Positions 1-8,500 of a stretch of 19,288 bases of DNA are shown here, piece after piece. The notes beneath the pieces are model-generated. The model saw only the letters and a list, made by a program, of their open reading frames with translations. It searched no databases and was not told the DNA's origin. This DNA comes from an uncultured Lachnospiraceae bacterium. Its GTDB lineage: Bacteria; Bacillota; Clostridia; Lachnospirales; Lachnospiraceae. The DNA lies in assembly GCA_910585395.1 (NCBI GenBank), contig CAJUCK010000052.1, forward strand, positions 1 to 19,288. Reading direction: 5' to 3'. A program made the translations under genes and the position numbers. Position 1 is the first letter of the stretch; each line of letters starts with the position of its first letter.

Positions 1-1
1 T

Positions 2-406
2 TCTGAATATTATTTTTATCTGACTGCGTTTATTGATGATAAAGAGGTTCAGAAAGATTTTGATGTGATAAATGATTCTTTCCCTACGATATATCGAATT
101 GACAGGATTAAAGACTTAAAGGTGTCAGATGAAAGATTTCACATACCATACAGCAGTCGTTTTGAGGAAGGAGAGTTCCGCAAGAGAGTGCAGTTCATGT
201 ATGGCGGGAAACTGCAGAAAATTAAATTTCAGTATTTTGGCAATGATATAGACGCTGTGCTGGACAGGCTTCCTACTGCGAAAATATTGGAAAATGATGG
301 GGGGATTTATATGGTCAGTGCAGAAGTTTTCGGTAAGGGGATTGAGATGTGGCTGAGAAGCCAGGGGGAGCTGATAAAGATACTGGAACAGAGGAAATGT
401 TTATGA
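2..406 (+). CDS. WYL-domain transcriptional regulator, C-terminal part (5' end outside window)
   Basis: The reading frame is open from the first bases of the window to a TGA at 404-406, giving 134 visible residues. The GTG at 65 is only an internal codon, because the frame continues upstream of it with protein-like sequence (YYFYLTAFIDD). The segment YLTAFIDD...PTIYRIDRIKDLKV is typical of the WYL domain, in which a strand carrying Tyr-Leu is followed by the 'YRIDRI' strand. The rest, with charged strands and a final helix (GIEMWLRSQGELIKIL), fits the C-terminal WCX extension. WYL proteins are usually helix-turn-helix DNA-binding regulators that sense nucleic acid or nucleotide ligands and often control phage-defence genes; the DNA-binding part is not visible here. 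Its stop overlaps the next gene's ATG (ATGA), so the two are probably co-transcribed and translationally coupled. Confidence 0.8.
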   Translation, partial: SEYYFYLTAFIDDKEVQKDFDVINDSFPTIYRIDRIKDLKVSDERFHIPYSSRFEEGEFRKRVQFMYGGKLQKIKFQYFGNDIDAVLDRLPTAKILENDGGIYMVSAEVFGKGIEMWLRSQGELIKILEQRKCL

Positions 407-1854
407 AAAAGAATGGAAAACGTTACAGAAAAAAACAGAAAGAAAAAGAGCTGAAAAAGTATAGAGATTTGGTCAAGGTTAAGAAGGATATCAGTCAGGA
501 GGTGGGAGAAATCAATACAGCTTTTTTATCAATGGCTCATATTGTTGTGAGAAATCCAATTGTCAGGGACAGTGAGGAAACAAAAAAAGAATATCTCAGA
601 AGACTGCGCAGTTATCTGAACGCTGGCCGGTGGAACAGGAGAAAATATGAAAAGGCAGAGTTATGTGCATATGAAAAAATTTTATCAGAATCAGGAGAAG
701 TGCAAAGAGAATATGGGATAAATTTTTACCGTTATTTTATTTTGCTTGATTTAATGCATATGATAGGCTATGAGACTACAGAAGATTTTTCAGAGAAGAT
801 TTATTCTGTTCTGACTAGATATTTTGAAGATTTCCCAGAGATGACAGAGAAGAAAGATCTGATAGAGTCTCTTTTAAAGCCCTTTCAGGGGAAACAGTGT
901 CAGCTGAAAGTTCTGGGGAAGAACCCGGAATTTATAGAAGAAAAAGAATATATTAAATTGATACGCAAAAATCTGAAATTCAGGAAACAAAAACCTTTTG
1001 GCGTGATGGTGACGGCCACTATGAGCGCAGGAAAGTCAACATTTATAAACGCATTGGCCGGGAAGTACGTCTGTCTTTCCCAAAATATGGCGTGTACCAG
1101 TAAAATCCATTGTATCGTGAACAAAGCATTTGAAGATGGATATACCTATAAATATGATCATGATCTGGTGATGGGGGCAGAGAGCCAGGAACTGCTCAGC
1201 AATCATGAGAAGAACGCGCTGGATAAAATTGTTATCAGCACATTTTTCCGTGGCTGCCTGCAGAATATGAGGATAGTTGTGGATGATTCGCCTGGAGTTA
1301 ATTTCAGCGGGGATGAAAGCCATAAAATCATTGCAGACAGGCTGCTGAAAGGCAGAAATTACAATTTACTGATATACATTATGAATGCAACTCAACTTTT
1401 GACGAATGACGAAGATGAGCATCTTGATTTCGTAAAACAGACGATTGGGAAAACGCCAGTAATTTTTATTATCAATAAAGTGGATGCCTTTAATGTGGAA
1501 GAAGAAAATGTGACAGCAGTAATAAAGAGGCAGATAAATTATTTAATAAAAAAAGGATTTAAAAATCCTATGGTTTGTCCTGTTTCTTCTAAAGCAGGGT
1601 ATTTGGCCAAAATGTCTGCAGAAAATTCGCTGTCAAGAAGTCAGAAAAGAGAATTATATAATTATGTGGACAAATTTGAACGGATGAATCTGCCTGCATA
1701 TTATGCAGAAAATTTTCCAAACATTAAAGTTCAGAATGGGAAGAATGAAGAAAGCAATCTGTTGAAAACATGTGGTCTTGCATATATAGAAAAATTAATT
1801 ATAATGTTAATAACGGGAGGAAAGACAAATGACAAAGGTTTATGTAAAGTATAA
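403..1854 (+). CDS. Dynamin-like GTPase, short stalk-less paralogue (483 aa)
   Basis: Start chosen at ATG 403, which has GAGGAA six bases upstream and overlaps the WYL stop. A longer start at 349 would lie deep in the WYL gene and has no ribosome site. Residues 1-200 are a charged, helical region of unknown fold. The GTPase domain follows: P-loop ATMSAGKST at residues 205-213, a switch Thr in ACTSK, G3 DSPG at 295-298 and G4 NKVD at 358-361. The P-loop has Ala where the usual GxxxxGKS has its first Gly, as does the next gene. The protein ends just after the GTPase domain, so the helical stalk present in the downstream paralogue is missing. It probably acts as the partner of that paralogue on a membrane, because tandem bacterial dynamin-like proteins often form hetero-assemblies. 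Its 3' end overlaps the next gene by 26 bases. Confidence 0.85.
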   Translation: MKKNGKRYRKKQKEKELKKYRDLVKVKKDISQEVGEINTAFLSMAHIVVRNPIVRDSEETKKEYLRRLRSYLNAGRWNRRKYEKAELCAYEKILSESGEVQREYGINFYRYFILLDLMHMIGYETTEDFSEKIYSVLTRYFEDFPEMTEKKDLIESLLKPFQGKQCQLKVLGKNPEFIEEKEYIKLIRKNLKFRKQKPFGVMVTATMSAGKSTFINALAGKYVCLSQNMACTSKIHCIVNKAFEDGYTYKYDHDLVMGAESQELLSNHEKNALDKIVISTFFRGCLQNMRIVVDDSPGVNFSGDESHKIIADRLLKGRNYNLLIYIMNATQLLTNDEDEHLDFVKQTIGKTPVIFIINKVDAFNVEEENVTAVIKRQINYLIKKGFKNPMVCPVSSKAGYLAKMSAENSLSRSQKRELYNYVDKFERMNLPAYYAENFPNIKVQNGKNEESNLLKTCGLAYIEKLIIMLITGGKTNDKGLCKV

Positions 1855-4387
1855 TCCATATCGCATGGAGACTGAAATTGACGTAAATGGAAAAGCGATA
1901 TCAGATGACAGCAGTCTATATAAAGTTGTGAAGGGGAAACGGCTGCAGGAATGGATCGGAAAATTTCCCCGGATGCTGGTAGATGAATTTAATACAGTAG
2001 AATTTGATATAGATTTTTACGGCATGTCTTTAGACTGGGATGATTTTGAAGATGTTTTCCGTTGTGCTGAGAGAGACAGAATTATCAAGAAACTTTCTTT
2101 AAAATTTATTCAGGGAATGTCAGACGAAGATATCACAGATAAAGTAATACAGATATTTACAGATTTACAAGAAGGACCAGTGGAGGATTTTAGAGACGCG
2201 AAGCTTATCAGAGCTTTTGCCAGTATCAAGAATTCTGAATTTCCTATCAATGTAATTGCCACAATGAGTTCTGGTAAATCAACATTGATCAACGCCTTGC
2301 TGGGGAAACGATTAATGCCCTCCAAAAATGAAGCATGTACGGCAACGATTACAGAGATTCTGGATAATGACAGGGAGATATTTACAGCACATGTATATGA
2401 TGAAAATGGAGAGGTGCTGCATGATATTCCAGATCTTACATATGACATTATGAGCGATTTAAATGAAGATGAAGCTGTGTACAAGATAGAAGCAGAGGGA
2501 AATATCCCCTTTCTGGATGCCAGAAGCACAGCATTGATGCTGGTAGATACTCCAGGGCCGAATAATGCTCAGAATCAGGCACACAAAAATACAACGTTCC
2601 GTGCCATCAACAATGACTCAAATAATCTGATTCTGTATGTTCTGAATGGAACCCAGCTCCATACCAATGACGATGCATCCTTGCTGTCTTATGTGGCAGA
2701 ACAGATAAAGAAAGGAGGAAAACAGGTAAGAGACCGTTTTCTCTTTGTGATCAATAAAATGGATAGTTTTAATCCAGAAGAGGAAGATATCGGCAGGGCA
2801 ATCCAGGCATCCAGAAGATATCTGGCTTCATACGGAATTGAAGATCCGCAGATATTTCCCTGTTCAGCTTATACAGCTTTGAATATTAGAACCTATCTGG
2901 AAGGAGTTGATGTTGATAATTTAACCAGAAATGAAGAGAGAAGGCTTCCGTCAGCAGCAAGGGATACGCTGCCAATGATTGACAAATTTATTGATTTCGA
3001 AGCCATGCATTTAGAGCAGTATTCTACATTGTCACCCAGCGCGCAGCGGGAGCTTGAGTATAGGCTGAGCAAAGCAGTACAGAACGAGGATACCAAAGAG
3101 CAGGCGCTGATTCACTGTGGAATTTATTCCATTGAGGCTGCCATTACTGCATATGTCAAGAAATATGCCAAGACGAAAAAGGTAAAGGATCTGGTAGAAT
3201 CTTTTCAGGAGGTTCTTGAGAGCAGCCATGTACTGGCAAGAGCCAAAACAAAGGTTGCCACAGATGAAAAGGCAGCCAAAGCCTGTGCCCAAAGGGCAGC
3301 GGCAGTGAGGGATAAGATTGCAGACGGAAAAGAAGCAGAGGCATTCAAAGAGAGAATTGCATCTTTAAATCCTATAGATTCTATTAAAGCAAAGGCAGAT
3401 GCTTTGGAGAGAGATGCTTCCAGAAAAAATGAAAGAGTGTTTGAGCCGTACGGAGATGTGATAACCAACAGAGAAGAGGCTAAGAGACTGGTATCCCAGT
3501 TTATGATTATGAGTTCAGATTCTATTGCACAATTGACCTCAGAGCTGGAAAGTGTTATCAATCAGGAAGTTATGGAAACAGGAGAGAGAATTCTCAATGA
3601 ATATCAGGTAAAACTTTCTAAGATTGACGACTCGGCAACAGACAAACAGCTTGAGTTTGGAACAGTGGATCTTATTAAAGGTGCTTTAAAGAATATGCGC
3701 GAGAACGCAGAAGCATGGTGTTCCGATGATTTTGCAGCGGAGACAGTAGATGAAGTGGGAGAAGTGTATTATGAGGAAAAAGTCTATTATGAAAAAGTCG
3801 GACAGGAAGAAGAACAAGTAGTTGATGGCACAGAGCAGCGTAAAGTCGGTACAAAAAAAGTAAAGGTAGGCTCTCACAGAGAGAAGGTTGGAACCCGTAC
3901 CGTCAGAAATCCTGAGTCGAGAGGAATCGGAGGATTCTTCCGCCGCTTGTTTAAGGGGGAAGAAAAGTTTGTTGAAGAGGCAGTTTATGAAACGGTGGAT
4001 GACTATGAAGATCAGGCAGTTTATGAAACAGTGCTGAAATATAGGACTGTCATGAAAGATATTTTTGAGGAACGCGTAGAGAAGATAGAAAAATTCTCTG
4101 TCGATACGTCTGATATTCAAACTGGACTGATCAGCAGGCTTAGAAAGAATCTGGATGATGGGATTGAAAATGCCCTTAATTACGCGCAGGAGCAGATTGA
4201 TAACATGAAAACACAGTTCACAGAAATCTTTGATGATTTGGACGCACTGATTCAGAAGAAGTATGATGAGCTGGAACAGTGCGCAAACGATCAGCAGACG
4301 AAGGAAGCGGAGTTAAAGAAAAATAAAGGAATTCTTGGGTGGATAGAAGCATGTAGGGAAGAAATTAATGAGATTCTCGATATTTAG
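1829..4387 (+). CDS. Dynamin-like GTPase, full-length paralogue with helical stalk (852 aa)
   Basis: ATG 1829 has GGGAGG upstream. Residues 1-110 form a small mixed alpha/beta domain (VYVKYNPYRMETEI...) that I do not recognise by name. The GTPase domain has P-loop ATMSSGKST (144-152), a switch Thr in the EACTATITE segment, DTPG (240-243) and NKMD (309-312). From about residue 460 the protein becomes long helices typical of a dynamin stalk. Residues ~640-750 are an unusual Val/Tyr/Glu/Lys-rich stretch with short imperfect repeats (KVG, VYYE, VYET) surrounding a basic hydrophobic patch, FFRRLFKG at 703-710, a possible membrane-binding paddle. A final coiled coil ends the protein. Dynamins remodel or tether membranes using GTP. 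In this operon it probably works with the shorter paralogue and the membrane-anchored protein that follows. A stop-to-start gap of 16 bases with AGGAGG leads to the next gene. Confidence 0.88.
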   Translation: MTKVYVKYNPYRMETEIDVNGKAISDDSSLYKVVKGKRLQEWIGKFPRMLVDEFNTVEFDIDFYGMSLDWDDFEDVFRCAERDRIIKKLSLKFIQGMSDEDITDKVIQIFTDLQEGPVEDFRDAKLIRAFASIKNSEFPINVIATMSSGKSTLINALLGKRLMPSKNEACTATITEILDNDREIFTAHVYDENGEVLHDIPDLTYDIMSDLNEDEAVYKIEAEGNIPFLDARSTALMLVDTPGPNNAQNQAHKNTTFRAINNDSNNLILYVLNGTQLHTNDDASLLSYVAEQIKKGGKQVRDRFLFVINKMDSFNPEEEDIGRAIQASRRYLASYGIEDPQIFPCSAYTALNIRTYLEGVDVDNLTRNEERRLPSAARDTLPMIDKFIDFEAMHLEQYSTLSPSAQRELEYRLSKAVQNEDTKEQALIHCGIYSIEAAITAYVKKYAKTKKVKDLVESFQEVLESSHVLARAKTKVATDEKAAKACAQRAAAVRDKIADGKEAEAFKERIASLNPIDSIKAKADALERDASRKNERVFEPYGDVITNREEAKRLVSQFMIMSSDSIAQLTSELESVINQEVMETGERILNEYQVKLSKIDDSATDKQLEFGTVDLIKGALKNMRENAEAWCSDDFAAETVDEVGEVYYEEKVYYEKVGQEEEQVVDGTEQRKVGTKKVKVGSHREKVGTRTVRNPESRGIGGFFRRLFKGEEKFVEEAVYETVDDYEDQAVYETVLKYRTVMKDIFEERVEKIEKFSVDTSDIQTGLISRLRKNLDDGIENALNYAQEQIDNMKTQFTEIFDDLDALIQKKYDELEQCANDQQTKEAELKKNKGILGWIEACREEINEILDI

Positions 4388-4403
4388 AACAGGAGGATAA
4401 GAA

Positions 4404-5099
4404 ATGCATGCAGAGGTAAAAAGGTGTGTAGAAAGCAATGACATGAAAGGGTTGAAATACATATTTGTGGATTGCTTTGTTGTAGACCCTACATTTGAAA
4501 AATATAGGGAAGATTATGAGTATTGCAGGCAGATTCCTGGTATTTTTGAGACTTATAGAGAACTGACGCCAATACGGTCAAATGAAAACCTGTGGAATGA
4601 AGAATATTGGGAGAAATTAAAACTTGATTTAATGAAAAATTTTTCGATAAAAAGATTTGAACATATGATTGAGGTTGCCCAGATAATATATGCGGATAAA
4701 ATATCAAGGCTTCTGCAGGAGAGAAAAACGGCAGAGTTAAAAATGTGCGAGAGCAGTGAAGAAAAACCTGCGGATGCCGGGCAGAATTTTCGGCAGAAAA
4801 CGGAGCAGTCAGCGCCAGAAACTGTCCAGCAGTGGAATCTTGACCAATCCATGGGAGACGCCAGGAGAGCGGCAGCTTATGAGGAAGAAAAACTGGATAA
4901 AAGAAAACGGGAATTGGAGATAGAAAATCAGAGAGTGGAAGAAGAGCAGAGAAGGCAGAGAGAACATATAGTTGCCAGAAAGGCTGAACTTGCCAGCCAG
5001 AATACTGCATTAAAGGAGCGTGAATTAAAAAAAGCTATGGGGATTGGGCTGGCAGCAGCGGCGGTGGTTATAATCATTATTCTAATTCAGATATTTTAA
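4404..5099 (+). CDS. Coiled-coil protein with C-terminal membrane segment (231 aa as read)
   Basis: ATG 4404 follows an AGGAGG at 4391-4396. I do not recognise the family. Residues 1-110 are a helical N-terminal domain (MHAEVKRCVESNDMKGLKYI...). Residues ~110-158 are a polar, probably disordered linker. Residues ~159-210 are a strongly charged coiled coil rich in Glu, Arg and Lys. Residues ~213-230 are one hydrophobic segment (GIGLAAAAVVIIIILIQIF). As read, the protein is tail-anchored with its bulk in the cytoplasm, a natural membrane tether for the dynamins and the ATPase. The stop at 5097-5099 comes right after the membrane segment, and another frame stays open through it and continues into the next ORF. 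If one base is missing in the T-run at 5094-5097, the two would be a single 376-residue protein with a central membrane segment. Confidence 0.7.
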   Translation: MHAEVKRCVESNDMKGLKYIFVDCFVVDPTFEKYREDYEYCRQIPGIFETYRELTPIRSNENLWNEEYWEKLKLDLMKNFSIKRFEHMIEVAQIIYADKISRLLQERKTAELKMCESSEEKPADAGQNFRQKTEQSAPETVQQWNLDQSMGDARRAAAYEEEKLDKRKRELEIENQRVEEEQRRQREHIVARKAELASQNTALKERELKKAMGIGLAAAAVVIIIILIQIF

Positions 5100-5182
5100 A
5101 AGCCCAATCCCCGAAGACGGCCGTTGCGTCAGATTCCAGGAAAACGGAGCAGAAACTTCATTCCAGTGCAGGTTATGTCAGA

Positions 5183-5533
5183 TTGTATGATTCAGAATCT
5201 TATGCATTTGACAGAAGTGTAAAAAAGAAGTATCTGCGCAAAACTGTCTGGGAAAGAAATTTAAGATATGGAGGACTGGATCAAAGAGAAGAACTGTATG
5301 TTTTTGTGAGCGACCAGGAAGAGAGAGAACGTGTAAAAAGAAGGAATGGTATATGGGAACCTTTTATTAACAGGGCGAAAAAAGAAAATATTGAAATCTA
5401 TGAACAATATGTGCAGCATGGAATACAGAAACAGCCGACAGGCTGCTGCAAGACGGTTGACATAGTTGTGAATGCTGAAGGGAAGAAAATGAAAAAGATA
5501 AGGTACTATAAGAAAGTTGGTAAGCAGATATGA
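5183..5533 (+). CDS. Hypothetical basic protein, probably the displaced C-terminal part of the preceding gene
   Basis: The frame ends at TGA 5531-5533 and overlaps the next ATG (ATGA). The only plausible start is TTG 5183, which has no convincing ribosome site. However, the frame has no stop back to 5024, and the translation between 5096 and 5183 (LKAQSPKTAVASDSRKTEQK) reads like protein. The 116 residues from TTG are basic and charged, with strands near the end (TVDIVVNAEGKKMKKIRYYKK), and have no membrane segment or recognised motif. Adding one base in the run at 5094-5097 joins this frame to the upstream gene, just after its membrane segment, giving one 376-residue product. Whether this is a separate gene with a weak start, a true mutation or a sequencing error cannot be decided from the window. 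Confidence 0.5.
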   Translation: MYDSESYAFDRSVKKKYLRKTVWERNLRYGGLDQREELYVFVSDQEERERVKRRNGIWEPFINRAKKENIEIYEQYVQHGIQKQPTGCCKTVDIVVNAEGKKMKKIRYYKKVGKQI

Positions 5534-8500
5534 AATATGAAGAGGATAAAAACTATAGTCAGGAGATTTTTTCTGTAGATGAGCCAAAATTTTTAAGGGA
5601 AACAGCGGTTCCGGTGATGAATCCGAAACCTTTTGCAGATGAAAATCCAGAAAAACTGAATCTGAATCTTTTGCAGAATAATCTTGGAAACTGCCTTAGG
5701 ATTATTGATGATGAGGTTATGAAAGGCTATATTACTAAGCTGGACCAGCTTCCCATCATCAGTCCATCAGCAGATTATTGTGAAAGCCTGCAGAATATTC
5801 AGTTTTTTAAGATATCGGAGCTTGTATATCAGGAAGATGAATTTTCTGTGGATAAGCTTGCCATGGTATTTCATACACTTTCTGGAAAACCATGCACACT
5901 TGTTTTGATGTTGAAAAGCGATGGCGAAAAAACAGATTTTTATCTGGGGGCAAGGCCCAATGGCATGAATTCAGCCGGTACATTTCGCAGAATGCTGCAG
6001 CAGAGCCTGCTGGGATTCTTTCCCGGGAGCAGGATTTTAGAATATTATGATGAAGATCTAAAGGAAGATCTGAAGTATTTAAATGTCCAGAATATTGGAG
6101 GAATTTCAAGTGTGACCTGTGTGGCGGACTATAAACAGGAATCCGCTGCCATGAGCAATAAAGATTTTATTCAAGGTCTGGAAAAATTTGTTTACGCAAT
6201 GCAGGGCAAGAAATATACAGCATTGTTTATTGCAGACAGTCTCGAACATGAGGAATTAATGCGCAAAAAACATGAATATGAGCAGATTTATACGCAGGTA
6301 TCGCCCTTTGCCAATATGCAGATGAATTTTACAGTTTCCGATGGCAGCAGCACCGCTATAGGAAACAGTGAAGGATTAACCAGGAATACGGCCCATACCA
6401 AGACCAGAGGTTTTTCAAAAAATGAAACAGATTCAAGAAGCCATAGCACAGGGCTTAGCCATACGTTGGCCGCAACTGTTACAGATACAGATACACATAC
6501 AGACAGTGAATCAAAAGCAAAAGGCGCTGCCCATACAAAGGGGACTGCAGATAGTGAAGGCAGGACAGTTACCAATGGTATAAATGTAGGAGTCTTTGGA
6601 GGGGGGCATGGCGGTAACGAACAGGCTGGAGGGAATGCAGGGCTTTCTGCAAGTTACAGCCATTCAACGGCAAACAGTAAAAGCCATACAGATTCTGTGT
6701 CTGACTCCATTTCAAAGACATTAACCTATGGATTTAGTGATTCTCACAGCTGGAGCCGTAGTGAAAGCCGAACTTCTGGGATCACAGAGGGCAGCAGTAC
6801 AGGCAGGAGCATAGGCAGAGGCGTTAATGAGAGCGACGCGTTTTCCGCAGGAGAAGCCTTTAACTTAGTAAACACGAAAACGATGACGGACACTTTCGGT
6901 TCTTCAAAAGCCATTACATTAAATGCAAATAATATGACTTTAAATATGGTACTGCAGAAGATCAGGAAACATTTAGAGCGGATGGAAGAATGTGAAAGTT
7001 TTGGAATGTGGAACTTTGCAGTATACTTTTTAGGAGAGTCAGCGGCAGTGACAGAAACGGCAGCCAATACATATAAATCAGTTGTCGCAGGAGCAGACAG
7101 CGGGATTGAGAGAAACGCCGTGAATTCATGGACGGATGAAGATTCTGTGGAACAGCTTCTTTCTTATCTGCTGCATTTTAAACATCCTCAGTTTCTTTAT
7201 AGTGGGTTTAACTATGAGGGAGAAAGGAAGCTGGCTGTGGAACCCACAGCCCTGGTAAGCACGAATGAGCTGGCAATTCACATGGGATTTCCGAGGCATT
7301 CTGTAAGAGGGCTGCCAGTGGTGGAACATGCATCTTTTGCACAGGAAGTCATAACCAGAAAGGCATTTGGCGAACAAAAAATAAACGTGGGAACAGTCTA
7401 TCATTTAGGGCAGCAGACAGACACACGGGTCAGCCTGGATTTGAACAGTCTGACAATGCATACGTTTGTGACAGGTTCAACCGGTTCTGGCAAGTCAAAT
7501 GCGGTTTACCACTTATTGGAGGAGCTCAAAAAGCAGGAGATCCCCTTTCTCGTTATCGAACCGGCTAAAGGAGAGTACAGAGACGTGTTTGCAGATGTAA
7601 AATGTTTTGGCACAAATCCTAAATTAGGAAATATTCTGAAACTCAATCCTTTTTCGTTTCCCAAAGGAGTGCATGTACTGGAACATATTGAACGTATCAT
7701 AGAGATATTTAATGTTTGCTGGCCGATGTATGCGGCTATGCCGGCTGTTTTGAAGGAATCCATAGAACAAGCTTATATTTCTGCCGGATGGGACTTGGAT
7801 TTATCTGAAAACATAATAGTAGAAGGGCTTTTTCCTACATTCGATGATGTTTTGCGGGAATTGGATTATGTGATTAAAAGCTCTGAGTATTCAGCAGATA
7901 CGAAAGGAGATTATATTGGCTCTCTTTCAACCAGAATTAAGTCCCTTACAAATGGTATCAATGGACGCGTGTTTGCCAGTGATGAGATGAATCTGCAGGA
8001 GCTTTTTGATGAAAGTGCGATTGTTGATATCAGCAGAGTAGGCGCAATGGAAACAAAATCATTGATTATGGGTTTGCTTGTTCTGAAACTGCAGGAATAC
8101 AGAAGTTCGAATGCAGAGAGTATGAATGTGCCCCTTGGACATGTGACTGTTTTGGAAGAGGCACATAATCTTTTGAAAAAAACGTCTACAGAGCAGAGTG
8201 CAGAATCCTCCAACCTGACAGGAAAGTCGGTTGAAATGCTGACAAATGCGATTGCAGAGATCAGGACTTATGGGGAAGGATTTGTGATAGTGGATCAGGC
8301 GCCCAATCTTCTGGACACAGCAGCAATTCGAAACACCAATACCAAAATTATACTGCGCCTTCCAGAAAGCACAGACAGACAAATCACTGGAGGCTCTATA
8401 TCTTTGAAAGAATATCAGTATTGTGAATTGTCGAAACTGCCCACAGGCGTAGCAGCAGTATATCAAAATGACTGGCAGGAAGCGGTATTATGTTCTCTGC

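Noticed and set aside
349..402. Longer start for the first dynamin gene at ATG 349
   Set aside because: It lies deep inside the WYL coding region and lacks a ribosome site; ATG 403 has GAGGAA at ideal spacing and an ATGA overlap.
1036..1323. Minus-strand ORFs within the dynamin, ATPase and metabolic genes
   Set aside because: They are antisense to well-supported genes, have Cys/Phe/Ser-rich non-native composition and lack ribosome sites.
5094..5101. Programmed -1 frameshifting at TTTTAAAA
   Set aside because: In the reading frame the codons are TTT TAA, so no canonical X XXY YYZ slip site precedes the stop, and no clear downstream stimulatory structure was seen; a lost base is simpler.
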